The notes below the pieces were generated by a model, which was not told the origin of the DNA, searched no databases, and saw only the letters and a list, made by a program, of their open reading frames with translations. Both the position numbers and the translations under genes were made by a program. From Plantago ovata (Eukaryota; Streptophyta; Magnoliopsida; Lamiales; Plantaginaceae), in the NCBI GenBank assembly GCA_028274465.1, contig CM051457.1, forward strand, positions 111,289,982-111,353,981: DNA of 64,000 nt. The letters run 5' to 3'. The first letter of the stretch is position 1; the number at the start of each line of letters is the position of its first letter. This document shows positions 11,885-23,340 of the stretch, piece by piece.

Positions 11885-12915
11885 CAGAACTCTGTTTGGG
11901 AATATTGGTCTAGAGGGTCAAGATTTCGTCTAACTGTCCCCTCGAACATTGTTGGGTCCTGTGGGATGATGCTGAGCTTCGAACTCCAATCTTGGATATA
12001 TCTGCTTTTACAATATATACAGTGATACTTTAATAGTTAAATGTGTCGTTATGGAAATGAACTTAAAGTTTGTCTTGATTGCTATGCATAAATCTTGATA
12101 AGTACTTTCAACACAGGCTTTGTTTGATTCTATATATATATAAAGTCTGTTTTGGCTTCACAGTATTAACAAAAAGGTCTTACCTTCAAATTTCAGAAAC
12201 CAATATTCCCAGAATCTGCCCAATTTGCTGGTGGCCTAGTGTCGTCAATCACAGCTGGTGATACACTTGCAAGGTCTTAGAACTAAGAATTCGTTCCACG
12301 GATATCATTTTCTTCTCTGTATTGCATATGTGCCATAACACTGAAGCTACCAAGGCATTCGGGCCGATTCCATAAGTCACTGTCAATCCTGCGCAATGCC
12401 TGTAAAACGATAAAATGGATTTAACAATGAGTTCTCCATGTTTATTAAAAACTAATTCCAAAATCTGAACACAGTTTCCCTTCAGCATTTGTGATTTTTC
12501 TCACCAAAATGAGATATGCTGCATAGATGAATTTGACAATTGGTGGTGACATGACATGTCGTCTTGTCCTTGAGAATTCTCATTAAGTATTCCTGTGGAG
12601 CATAAGTAGCGAAATCTTCATTAGTTTTCACTGTTGCGTAAAAGACTACTACATTTCACATTATAAAACTGAAAGACGAACCTGACATAGTTGTGTGCTT
12701 GTATGAGCGAGCCTACAGCACTGAACGGGTCATCCAGAAGATATATATCAGTATATCCTAGTACGCAGCATGAGCAATTTGTATTATCCGCTTCTGTCCT
12801 CCGCTCATATTTACATCCCCCTTTCTCCTATATATGTCAAGTCTCCAGCAGCGAATAACTCAAGACCCCGTCATATTTCTCCAACTCGTAAGGATTTCAA
12901 AACAGAATGTTCTCT
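11885..12915 (-). pseudogene. ABCC (MRP)-type ABC transporter pseudogene
   Basis: Reading the minus strand in several frames recovers consecutive ABCC segments. About 12880-12690 gives the first nucleotide-binding domain: IGERG, signature NMSGGQKR, Walker B IYLLDDPFSAV. About 12600-12410 gives the sequence after NBD1 (LMRILKDKT). At 12400-12270 is the end of the second membrane domain (AGLTVTYGIGPNAL, KMISVERIL). About 12260-12190 gives the linker (DDTRPPANW, GNIGF-stop-NLK), where TGA replaces a sense codon. About 11990-11890 gives an NBD2 piece ([20 protein letters not shown]). Frameshifts, stop codons and loss of nearly all of membrane domain 2 show it is dead. Intron boundaries (TTTTACAG before the AGLTVTYG exon) remain, so it is a decayed genomic copy, not a retrocopy. 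Intact relatives pump conjugates across the tonoplast. Confidence 0.9.
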
Positions 12916-12919
12916 CGAA

Positions 12920-13381
12920 TGAAACTCCAAAGTAAGCTGCCAAGGCATTACAAATTTACAAATTGGCTTTCAATATTTACTGGCTCTTTATGAAAATAAA
13001 AGCAGGTAAACTGACAAAAACTGCAAATTAAACTACCAAGATTGTTATATGTAGGGTAGAGAGTGGAAAATTACCGTAAGCAAGCTATGAACTTCTCCTC
13101 ACAAAATCCAGAAGATATATACTAATTTTCCAATCTCGATCCTTCAAGATGAAGAAGAAGACCCTCCAATGTTTCTTCTTGGAAGTGGAAAGAGACGACG
13201 ACGATTCTTGTTTTGAACTCGTACAGGTGCTTTTATAGAGGAGAAAATGAGAGAGAATTAGCATGCTAGTTATTGTTGAATATTGCAAGATTCCCTTGAA
13301 ACTCAGCTGTCAGTTTCTACCAACATGAATATAATATGTACAGTATATGATGATTGAAAAGATAGATATAAAAATACTCAC
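12920..13381. other. Intergenic, nothing recognised
   Basis: Lies between two minus-strand relics. No coding exon or RNA gene supported. Confidence 0.5.
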
Positions 13382-13883
13382 CATCTCTGGTGAACGGTTG
13401 CCGATCTATCTCGACTTGTTCTATATGGGAAATCTTTGCCCACTCAGAACCATCATCATTGGTTAAACTCTGCTTCATCAATGGACAGCGTTCTATTTGT
13501 AAGACATACATTTTGGCGAGTCGTTCTTGCATGGCTTCCTTAGACGGCATGTGCTTTAGCCTTTTGCAATTCATGATGTGTAACTCCTGCAGAGAAGAAT
13601 TATTCCCAAACAATTCAGGAAAAGCTGATTTCTTTAGATTGGTGAGATGCTGAGTATCATCAACCAAGAACGGAGACTCCCAATCCTCTTTCCCAATTAA
13701 ACCTAAACATTCTAGATGCTGTTGCTGGTCTTGGAAGATGCGATTGAGATTATCAGTAAAGGAAACTGAATACCCACCGATTGTCAAGTCCCTCAAGTTC
13801 CTAAGACAACTGATAACCTCATCAGTGGGAATTTTAATCAACTTGGGAAGATAATATAGATCCAATGTTGAAAGGAACAACAT
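13382..13883 (-). pseudogene. C-terminal LRR exon of a CC-NB-LRR resistance protein
   Basis: An open minus-strand exon of about 167 codons from the ATG at 13883 carries irregular leucine-rich repeats: LPKLIKIPTDEV, LRNLRDLTIGGY, LQELHIMNCKRLKHMPS, VLQIERCPLMKQSL. It ends in GSEWAKISHIEQVEID. The last motif (GSEW-KI-HI) is typical of the final LRR of CNL proteins, where it follows the ERCP line. A donor-like GATG|GTGAGT ends the exon at 13382. No NB-ARC domain is found upstream on this strand; the DNA beyond 13890 looks untranslated. I take it as a detached LRR fragment. Expression as a short LRR protein cannot be excluded. Confidence 0.75.
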
Positions 13884-13904
13884 TCTTGGCAAACAAGAGA
13901 TCAC

Positions 13905-14470
13905 CGAACAACAAAAAAGAAAAAAAAGTAGGAAAATGGTTCAAAGCAACAGATTAATAAATAACAGATCATACAGTCAGAATTCTAATAATAACGCAAA
14001 TTTAACAATAAATCACCCACACGTCGAGAATAAGGAGAAACAAAACTCCTTTTCCTTTTCTACACCGCCTTGAAAAAGCAGTAAAGCCAAAACAAAAGAA
14101 AAACCCATGGGCATTAGATCTAAACATCGGAACTAACAAAAATGCTGCGAATTGAACTGTAACTAGAGATGAAGAAGATTTTGAGCTATGCCATATTTTT
14201 TATTTTTTGTCTTCGTTGAGAGGGGTTTTCAAGAAAGAGCGAATCTGCGCGGGAATAAATAATAAGGGCTGCTGATATTGCGTTTTTATTACTCCTACGT
14301 TTTTTGTTGAAATGCCTCAAATGCCCTCCATTTTCTTAAGAATTGCACTGTTGTTTAACATCTTTTCAAGTTGTTATTTTGCTATGCAGATTTGCCACGC
14401 TTTTTAATGACTGAAATGAAAACGGATTTGAGAAGCTAAGTGAGCTTGGAGCTCAATTTGCAAAATCTGT
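13905..14470. other. Non-coding sequence upstream of the LRR exon
   Basis: No recognisable coding sequence. On the minus strand the region is pyrimidine-rich towards the LRR exon and could be an untranslated leader with an intron. Confidence 0.4.
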
Positions 14471-14478
14471 TGGGGGTT

Positions 14479-15335
14479 GTTTGGTTCAATATGAAAGAAT
14501 GTAGGATCGATATAACTTGTTTTAAATACAAGTATCAACGCATGTCGGTTCAAAGTTGACTACGGGGTTCAAAGAACACCTAGGTCAACCTCCACAGGAA
14601 ATCAAAGGTAACCTGCAGATTAGTAAAACAAACACAGATAATATATAAAAGTTAAAGCACAACGGAAAGTAAATAAAACCTGTGTTTGCAAATTTTTAAG
14701 CAGCTTTTGAATAGCTTGCTTAATGCCCAGTTAAGGCAGAAAAAAACTACTAAGAAGAATATGTTCGTATCACGCTGTATACTCCCTATTCTACTTAGCT
14801 GAAACAACGCTAGTCACCTTACGATGATGCATAACCCAATCTACCATATTCTATCTTCAATACGCTGTTAGAGAAGTCTAGAATACAAAGCTAGCGTAAA
14901 GACACAAAAACTAAACAATAAAACTAAACTCTCGAACTCGGATGCTCTCGGTAATTGTTTGTGCCGTACCGATCTCTTCTGATTATGATCTGCTTATATA
15001 GTAGTAGAAACCGCAATCGAATGCCATTAGGAAACGCGTGAGAATAACGCTGGACGACTTCAATCTTCTATTAGGAAACAACTTCTTCATTGAACTCCTT
15101 TTCCTTTTAGAACTTGATTTCATTTTTGAGTTCTTTCTTGAATAAGTCTCTTCCTTCTTGATCTCTGACAATTTCCACGTTCTAATAAACTTCCAGTTAG
15201 TGTTAGAATAGGTATAATAAATGGCGGTTAAGTGTTCTGTTTCCAGTGATACGAGGTTGAGTGAACCTTCCGGTAAACTCATACGTCAACCTCCGTAAAA
15301 CATCGACATTTACACATTCTATCATATTCCAACGA
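14479..15335. repeat. Possible non-autonomous element
   Basis: The left side reads TTTGGTTCAATATGAAAGAATGT near 14480-14503. The right side, near 15309-15345, has the reverse complement of a similar word (TTTGATTC, then AATATGATAGAATGT). This imperfect terminal inverted repeat and the GTTTGGTT start are common in plant hAT or Harbinger-like elements. I see no clear target duplication, and the right boundary could instead lie near 15530, where another similar word occurs. The 99-codon open frame inside has no known motif. Confidence 0.35.
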
Positions 15336-15702
15336 ATCAAACCGATTCGATTCTTTCTTTGCCGATGATATTATTATTAATTTTTATTCTCGATGGGATT
15401 CAATCCAATTGAATTGATGAATGAATTAATGCATGCATAAATTTCCACGTACTATTTCCATTCCTTGTTTGACTACTACTCGAATCTATCTCCCTTTCAC
15501 TATATCTTGGATTTCATTTCAATCCTACATTTTCTCCTCCAAATTCAACTCTATGACATTGCCCTTTCCTCTTGCATAAATAAATAAATAAATAAAATAA
15601 TCATCATTCATTTCAGGTTTTTCGACACTTTGGTGGAGAGAGATACACACGGACAAGGTGAATTGGGTTGCCTCTTGTTTCTTTTCTTGCCCTTTTAGTA
15701 AG
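15336..15702. other. Intergenic, nothing recognised
   Basis: AT-rich, with a short TAAA/AAAT run near 15577-15597. No gene supported. Confidence 0.5.
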
Positions 15703-16380
15703 AATTGGAAGCCCGACGGGTTAGCAAGAACGCTAATCCCAACGAGTTAGTGAGAATGGAAATTCCAATGGGTTAAATAATTACTATATTATATCCATGA
15801 AACGTAAAACGGGCTTCAACCAAACGGGAACGGAACACCAAACATTTATAAAACTCGTCGGGATTCCCGTTCTCACTAACCCGTTGGGACTTCCGTTCAT
15901 ACTTACCCGTCGGGATTCCAATTCTTACTAACCCGATGGGACCCGCCCGCCCGTTGGGATTTCCGTTCTTATTAACCCATTGGAATTTCCATCACTAACC
16001 CGTTGGGATTAGCGTTCTTGCTAATCCGTCGGGATTCCCAATTCTTACTAACTCCATGGGACCCGCACGCCCTTTGGTCTTACTAACTCGTCGGTCGTAC
16101 CGTTCGTCTTACTAACCCGTCGCGGCGTACCGTTGGTCTTACTAACTAACCTACCGCGATCCCCGTTGGTCCTACTAACGCGTCGAGATTCCCGTTGGGC
16201 TTACTAACCCATAGGGATTCCCGTTCTTATAATTAACCCGTTGAGATTCACATTTCTTATTAACCCGTAGGGATTTCCGTTTCTTACTAACCCGTCGGGA
16301 CTCCCGTTCTTACTAACCGTCGAGATTCACATTTCTTACTAACCCGTAGGGATTTCTGTTTCTTACTAACTCATCGGGAT
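15703..16380. repeat. Degenerate minisatellite with an inverted arm
   Basis: From about 15845 to 16380 a unit of roughly 26-30 nt, consensus TTACTAACCCGTCGGGATT followed by CCCGTTC, repeats about twenty times with many substitutions. The block 15703-15778 is the reverse complement of units at about 15973-16049, for example AACGCTAATCCCAACGAG against its complement near 16000. Part of the array therefore folds back across a 195-nt spacer. The spacer contains ACCAAACGGGAACGGAACACC, similar to a transposon end. No ORF spans the array. Confidence 0.85.
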
Positions 16381-16384
16381 AATT

Positions 16385-17108
16385 CATTTATTATATTTTT
16401 CATACATATTAAATGATTGTATTTTAGTTACTTGGTCTTAAGTTACAAAATATTTTTAAAGGATTAAATGAAATTATGGGTGAGGTGACTAATAATTATG
16501 TTTAGATTATGTATAAAAAAGATGTGAATAATAAATTAACTTTGAAATTTAATTACGCTGACTAACTTTATTTTAAACATTTCATTACTAACATAAAACG
16601 ATTAAGAAAATTAGGATGGATCTAGACTAAATTAAGGAAATAGTATACTAATTGGTAAAGTAATTAGGAAAAATAGTACTGCCATTATTATTGGGCCACG
16701 TGAACTCTACAGGGCAATAAAAATGCTAATTATGCTACTTGACAATTAAGAATAAAGGATAAATATGAATTCATCTTCTCCACGTTCAGCAAGTGTTAGT
16801 CTGTTTCTACCTCAAACGGAATTTAAGCAAAAACAGAGTACCATAGTATGTGGACTTACAAACTAAAAACTCAACTAGAACATCTACAATCTCCATCGTT
16901 CATCATCAATCCTCACCAGATTCAGACTCCATTCCATCACCACCGCCACCTCCTGGCCGCGCACCGCCCAACACCACCACCAGTCTACCACCTCACAGCA
17001 TCTAGCAATTCCATCCACCACCACTCAGATCTGCACCGGCACCACCACCACCACTTGCCGCTCCGTCCAGCGCCATCTGGGAGTGAGATGAGATTCAAAA
17101 AGAGAAAG
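16385..17108. other. Intergenic, with low-complexity CAC/CCA sequence
   Basis: 16385-16840 is AT-rich without features. 16850-17100 is rich in CAC/CCA triplets on the plus strand, giving spurious His/Pro-rich open frames. No protein family is recognised. Confidence 0.5.
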
Positions 17109-17303
17109 GGTTCTGAGGCCGAGGACCATGCCGGATTTGACGTAGTCGACGGCGAGCTTTTTGAGGTCGTCCCGTGTGAGGCCGGGGGCGGAGGCGGTGA
17201 CGGAGAGCTTGTGGCGGCGAGGGAAGGGGGATGATGATGATGCATTGCGGTGGCGGAGGGTGGAGAGGGAAGTGGGAGAGAGGAATGATAGTGTGGCGGC
17301 CAT
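17109..17303 (-). pseudogene. Ribose-5-phosphate isomerase N-terminal fragment
   Basis: From the ATG at 17303 the minus strand encodes a Ser/Thr-rich, plastid-transit-like leader (MAATLSFLSPTSLSTLRHRN). It is followed by LTRDDLKKLAVDYVKSG and MVLGLRT. Chloroplast ribose-5-phosphate isomerase has DDLKKLAA-x-KAVDYVKSGMVLGLGTGST at its mature N-terminus; this enzyme interconverts ribose-5-P and ribulose-5-P in the Calvin cycle. Here about four residues are missing after KKLA, the phosphate-binding GTGST reads RT, and homology stops at about residue 65. The remaining 210 or so residues are absent. I call it a truncated pseudogene. Confidence 0.6.
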
Positions 17304-18238
17304 GGATTTGGATGGGATGAGTGGAGATTGGGAATTTGGAGTCAGAAAGGCGCGATGGTAAATGGTAAAAATCCCAAGTCACGTGACACGTGAAGAGTAA
17401 AGAAATGAAAAGAATTATGCTAGTCTGACTCACACAGACTAGGCCCATAGATAGTACTGGAATGCACACATGCAAAAATTAGCCCAATACCTTTTACAAA
17501 TCCAAAATCCAATGCACAACATTGGATGCCAATGTAAGTGGCCCTCTGGCTTGGTGCCTTCTATTTCTTCTTCTATTTCTTTGTGTTTATTTATTTTGCA
17601 ATTTAGTTATTTTGATACTAGGATGGCGCGGTGCAAATGGAAGCATAATATCTATATCTTTAATTCGGATGTTGGGCTCGCCATGGAAATTTGGTAAAAG
17701 TTTTTTGTAATACGATGTCACTACACATAATTTTATTTCTAAGTCAATTATCATCTTGTTTATCTGTTTCAAAAAAAAATTATCATCTTGTTTATCTACT
17801 GTCTTTCTCATAATTTCATTTCGTTTGTTACATTTACAAGAGAGAATAAAACACAATAATTTATGGAAGTTCTTTTTCCCGTGTAGAAATAACTGAAGAT
17901 ATGATGAGTTTTAATAGAATGATTGTGTGAAATAATCATTTTTCTATACCTGAAGCATACTTTAAGAAATCCAAAATACAAGCATCAGGATCATAAACCA
18001 CCCAACCCCATTCATAAAAAAAGGAGCTATCTACTTCAATTGATCAGTTACATACAGATACATCATACTACTCCATAAACTACATATAAAACATAAAACA
18101 CATTAGTTAAACCATCCAAGTCAGAACAATAAATAAAAATCAAATGCCATATCCAAAATACTCTAGAATTTACTCATATGATTATGAAATACATTAGTTG
18201 AGCAATTTTAGATATTCGTCCATGATTAATAGTATGCT
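17304..18238. other. Intergenic, nothing recognised
   Basis: No supported coding region. Small open frames at 17470-17856 have no family resemblance. A short duplication of AATTATCATCTTGTTTATCT occurs near 17745 and 17777. Confidence 0.5.
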
Positions 18239-19170
18239 TCAAGGACAAACCAAACATGACACAATCTTAGATATATAAAAACCAATTTCTACAGAGTGGA
18301 CTGCGAATTCAGATGAGCTGATTGGATTATGTAGAACCATCTTGAAAGAAGGCCGATGCAGGAACTGGTCGAGTTCAAAATCAGCCATGCATTCTTTACA
18401 TGTAAGTTGAGATTCATTATTGATTGAATAATATATTGTTCCGTGCCTAATGAAGTCTCCATAAGAACAATAGTTATTAACTTCGAAACACCAATGACTG
18501 CTTAGGTTCTTTATCCTTAAAGCCAAATTATGCCTACACTTTCTCAAGTAATGTAGCCCCGACGATGCATTCCTCATTTTCTTTAGTGCAACCAACCCTT
18601 GTCTCCTTGCTGAATAATCATTTGTCAATACCCTAAAAACCATTTATGCATACTTGAATTTTGGATGTTCTACAAGTTTCCCAAGAAGAAATTCACGCCT
18701 ATCAAACTGTTCGCTACCAAAGTAGTCGGCCTAAACAAATAAACAACAAAAAGTTATTATATAGAAAATAAATATGAAAAATGATAAAAAATAACCATTC
18801 ATAAAATAATTTACCACCAACATCCTATAATAAATCTCGGGATTTCCTGCCATAATGCACTTGTCCATGAACTCTTGTTCATAAGGCTCGGGGCGTTTCC
18901 AATCTTCTCTTGGAAGTTGAAGTAGAATCCAGGATGTTCATATATGCGCTTATACTTCTTTTGGCTAACAAAGTAACAAACCACATTCAATAATATTAAA
19001 ATTATGATTATGTGTAACTTTAATCTATCACATAAAGTATAATGAAAACAAACTTACGCTAGAGTTACACTCCCACAGTCTAACACGGAATGAATTGCAG
19101 CCTTAAACATGATGATGAGTCGGATCTCCATCGGAAGTTCTGAGAACACCTCGAACTTAAATGGATCCAT
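18239..19170 (-). pseudogene. F-box protein of the At1g67623 type, degenerate
   Basis: Three minus-strand exons are visible. Exon 1 (19170 to about 19062) starts MDPFKFEVFSELPMEIRL, an F-box-like start, and ends at GTAAGT. Exon 2 (about 18965-18813) follows a TTGTTAG acceptor and, after a frame change, reads LPREDWKRPEPYEQEFMDKC then AGNPEIYYRMLV. Exon 3 (from 18731) reads ADYFGSEQFDRREFLLG and continues, past an in-frame TAA near 18645, to a C-terminal part with ARRQGL and a cysteine-bearing YGDFIRHGTIYYSIN region. The order FL-x-RC-x-sGNPEa-YR, then YF, then repeats is that of small plant F-box proteins like At1g67623. One frameshift and one nonsense codon argue for a pseudogene. Confidence 0.65.
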
Positions 19171-19174
19171 TGAT

Positions 19175-20855
19175 CTATGTATATTCAATTCAACTAAGTT
19201 TTAAATTTCGGTCTTCAATAATAAACCAAGCAATTTAAACAAAGTATACAGTACACTATCTTACATGGGGAAGGAGTTTGGTTTCGAACACTATATGAAG
19301 ACAACATGAAAGTTAAGGGTAAGTTCTCATGCCAAGTGTATGAAACCACATGGTAGATAACATTTTTACTAATATTCTGACAAAAGGACTTGATCGCATT
19401 ACAGAAATAAATTTAACCCAGCTGAATTTTCAAGTTTTACAAAACCATTGTCAAAATGCAAATGATTGGGCCATGTATCTTCCACAAACATAACCCTTTT
19501 TTTCTTTTTTTCTTTTTTTGTTTTTTAGAATTTCCATCAAGCACATCCAAACCCAGGGATAAAAGAAACTAAGATAAAATAAAATTAGGAAAGAAAGAAA
19601 TTGCTTTGAGATTAAAGTAAATATTCAAATGAAAACTAAAAAGAAAAAATTGATGCCAAATGCCAGCTGCATTGAGGTGATTTGATAAATTATATAAGTA
19701 AGTCTACACAGTTATACGATCCATAAATTATATAAGCATGAGTCTCTATACACTTATATAAGCATACACATTTACGCTTGCACTCTTCACTCTTCAGGTT
19801 GGAAAATTTTCAAACAATTCTTATACATGATTAAAGGATAGGAGGTGGATGATTTTTACATTCTTGCATTGCAACCTCAAGAGAGACAAATCATGGAGAT
19901 ATCTCAAGTATTATCAAAAGCTTATGGCATTGCTGATGTTGAAGCATACTGGATTAGTGCAAAAATTGTGTAAGATGCAAGGTTGTAACCCGAATAAAAA
20001 TCTCCCACGTTATACCAAAATTGTTCTTCTCTCTTAACTCAGACATTCTCACCTCAGACTTTTCAACTAACCTGTGTCAATCAACTACGTATACTCAAAA
20101 ATCAAAATCTGAAAATTCATCAGCAAAGGAAATAAAATTGTTCCTAAGAAAATAATTCAATAAAATTTTGAAGCAAGTAATGTTAGTTGAGCTGCCAATT
20201 GAAATGGTTCTGGGTGATAATGTTGTTGTAGGTTACTTTATGGCAAGTACCTTACAGTGAAAACTCTTACTTATGTTCATGCCAACGCCAATGACACATA
20301 TATTAGACAAAAGCTAACCTTAACCATAAGATAAGGTGAATTTTTGGTCTTGAAATTAATGCTCTGGATTAAATAAAATAAGATGAACCAACCCAACATC
20401 TAAATTAAACATTACTTGGAAAAGTAGCTTTGGCGACAGTGGCCACTAAGAAAGTAGCTTTTGCTAGGTTCGCTAAGTTCGCCCTTGGTTTAGACATGGA
20501 ACTGGGAGTTGAAGCGTACACTGACTGACGTAATGTATGCTAATTACAATATTAATCACTCAATTGAATAATTTAGTAATCACTAAAAGTGATTGATTAT
20601 CAATCTAAACTGAAGTATGTTAACTTGAGAAGGAAATTAAGAGCTACACATACACAGAGAAAGAAACAAAAGCAAAACGTCACATTACACTACGTACATA
20701 ATGAAATGAATGATCCATATATATCTTGTTTTGAACATTTGTTAGATTCTTTTTCCTAAACAATGAAAAAGCAAAAAACAAGAAGTTTCTATACAATCTA
20801 CTTCTCCTTTTTCATAGTATTAGAAAGAAAAGGAAAAAAAAGCAAGAAAATGGGA
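19175..20855. other. Intergenic, nothing recognised
   Basis: AT-rich DNA with poly-T tracts near 19497-19525. No coding exon or RNA gene supported. Confidence 0.5.
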
Positions 20856-22640
20856 TTCATGGGAGAGTACCCCTGTAGATTCTAGCAAAAAAATCAGTGA
20901 ATGCACATATCTTATAATTCAGCTATGAGCTAAGCATCTGGTGCCATAAGGAATTTCCACCTCATCTACAAGAACAAGCTTGACTAAAGGAATTGGGTCT
21001 TATAGCTGCTCCAGCGTTTGTAAGCTGACATATGGATCAAAGAGCAACTTTTTCCTTTGGCATGCCTAGATGCAACTACAGAATTATGAAAATGAGTGTG
21101 GTCCTAGTATACTTATCAAACATTGAAGAGGCAAATTGCCATGAACACATAGCTGCTCCAATATGTATTTACACAAAAGCACAGATTGCTTATAAATTCT
21201 GAAGAACAATTCTAGTTGAATAACAAGGATTAAAAGGTAATTAATTAACTGACCAAACATTTAATTAACTTCCTACTGGTCCAATAATGTCCGTAAACAA
21301 ATCAACACAAGAACCAGGGAGAAATTAAAAGATAGCATGTTATTGATTAAACATCTCTTCATACATGAGTACATGGTTAAAGGATACTCGGTACTCGTAC
21401 ACTTGAGACATAGAAACAGGCAAACATCATTATCTTGATTAGCATTCACACGGCAGATCAGTTTTAAAATAGTAAATTAATGTTTGTGGATACCCAATTA
21501 ATTATTTTATGCATGAATTACAGCAGCACGGACACATCAAGGTAACAATTACCAGAACTGAAAAGTAAGAACTGAGTTGAACAGAAACGCAAACCACTAA
21601 ACAAGTAGGTACAAGAGCTTCAACAGATTTATAAAAATGGCCACTTAAACTGTAACAGAACATTAATAACCCATAAACAAAGTCTGCGTAAGCCATAGTT
21701 ATAATTTTCACAGATGCAGCCGATAGAAGTATATATCTTATTACTTTACCAAAATTCGATGGTCCATAGATGGCCAGATACTAATACAATGAAGTATGGA
21801 ACCAATCTCAAAGTAGTTTATTCATTCACTAAATTTGACAGTAACAGGCTACAATAAATACAATATAGAATCAGAGAAAAGACATAAAACAAAAATACCT
21901 CCCGAGTCCTGAGAATGCTGAATCAACTGCTGTAAGTTCAAAGGAAAAAGATAAACATGATATTAGTTTTTGCTGGTGAACCTAGAAGTAAAAGAGATAT
22001 CTGATAGCCATAAGAATGCCCAAACAAGAGACAAAGTAAGTAATCATGCTCAACATCTGGAAAAAAAATAAATTAGAAACATAAAAGAAAATAATGGTAG
22101 AAACTAACCAGAAAGAAAGTAGAATCACGGTTGAGAGAACGCAGAGCGCACAAGACTACCTGTTGGAGCCCATATGTATCAAACAGCACAACGTAACTAA
22201 TGATTCTACCAATTTGAAAATAACAAAAAATAAATAAATAGTACAAAAAGAAACTCACCAGAGGCATAGAGCAATCAGTAGGAATGTAATGTAAGTGAGC
22301 TGGGTATGGTGGGATGGATACAGTATTCTGATCATCCTTTTATAGCAGAACTGAAACCAGAATGCAACTGTACGATAATTAAGGCTTGCAAATTACTCCA
22401 TCGTAATATAAAGCAGTTTAATCTATTGAACCGGAAGAAAATACAGTACCTTCCAGCTGTATCAGCAACTTGACGAGAGGAAGAATAAAGTTTTGAAGGT
22501 AGGAGAAGTGTAGATTGATAGCGATCGAGCGTAGGTTTTCTTGAATTTGGGAGAGCAAACGATTCACAGAGAAGAAGAGGAGAAATTGAGCTACTATTTG
22601 GTCGTCCGTTTTTCTGTTCACCCTTCAGATTGCGGTTCAA
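20856..22640 (-). ncRNA. Possible spliced transcript divergent from the S5 gene
   Basis: On the minus strand, sequence starting near 22640 looks like a transcribed leader (CT-rich, CTCCTCTTCTTCTCT) ending in GGAAG|GTACTG near 22449. A candidate small exon flanked by TTACAG and GGGAG|GTATTT lies near 21905-21935. A purine-rich open piece near 20930-21010 (VKLVLVDEVEIPYGTRCLA) may be a terminal coding exon, but I do not recognise it. The evidence is splice-like words only. It may be a short-protein gene, a long non-coding RNA or nothing. Confidence 0.25.
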
Positions 22641-22658
22641 CTAAACCCACAAATACGA

Positions 22659-22714
22659 TGTCGTTTCTTTACTGAACGACCGGTCCACTTGATCATTTTG
22701 TTAAAGAAACGACA
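22659..22714. promoter_or_regulatory. Inverted repeat in the promoter of the S5 gene
   Basis: A perfect 13-bp inverted repeat, TGTCGTTTCTTTA at 22659-22671 and its complement at 22702-22714, lies 120-180 nt upstream of the S5 start codon. It sits between that gene and the possible divergent transcript. It could be a shared control element; this is inferred from position only. Confidence 0.4.
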
Positions 22715-22835
22715 GGAAGTTTCTGTTCAAAACAAAACCGGTACTATTCTTTTTTGCTTCTCTCTTTTATATTGTTGTTTAAAAACCCCCAAAACAAAAA
22801 AAAAAACAAAACCCAAAACCCTTGTTCCACCACCG

Positions 22836-23269
22836 ATGAGCACTTTGAGAATAGCATCATGTTCTCGCCTCCTCCTCCTCCGCCGCCGCGTCCTCTCCGC
22901 AAATCACATCCTCCATTCCCCCTCTCCATTTCCAACCACCAGAAACTTCTCCTCCAGTTCCGGTCCTAACAAATATTCCAATCGCAATTACAAAAATTAC
23001 AATAACGACGACTCCGACGAAGAAGAACTCGGAAGGAGGTTGGAAATGGTGCGTCAGTATCGCCATAGCCTATTGGAGAGTATCGGCGAGCAGCTAGAGT
23101 CCGATGATGATGATGATGGTATTACGGACTCCGATGATGAATACTACTTGGATTCAGACTCCGATGAGGATGATGAAGAGGCTGAGCACAAGGAGGAACT
23201 TCTGCTTCAGAAGAGGACTGATCAGTGTCACGTATTGATCAATTCGTATAAACAACTCCTCAAAAAAGG

Positions 23270-23340
<71 letters not shown>

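Noticed and set aside
14983..15282. 99-codon minus-strand ORF, considered as a retroelement gag
   Set aside because: No zinc knuckle, protease or other retroelement motif. LTR-like ends and primer-binding site were looked for and not found.
16848..17245. His/Pro-rich open frames on both strands
   Set aside because: They arise from CAC/CCA low-complexity sequence. The only family resemblance is the minus-strand isomerase fragment in another frame.
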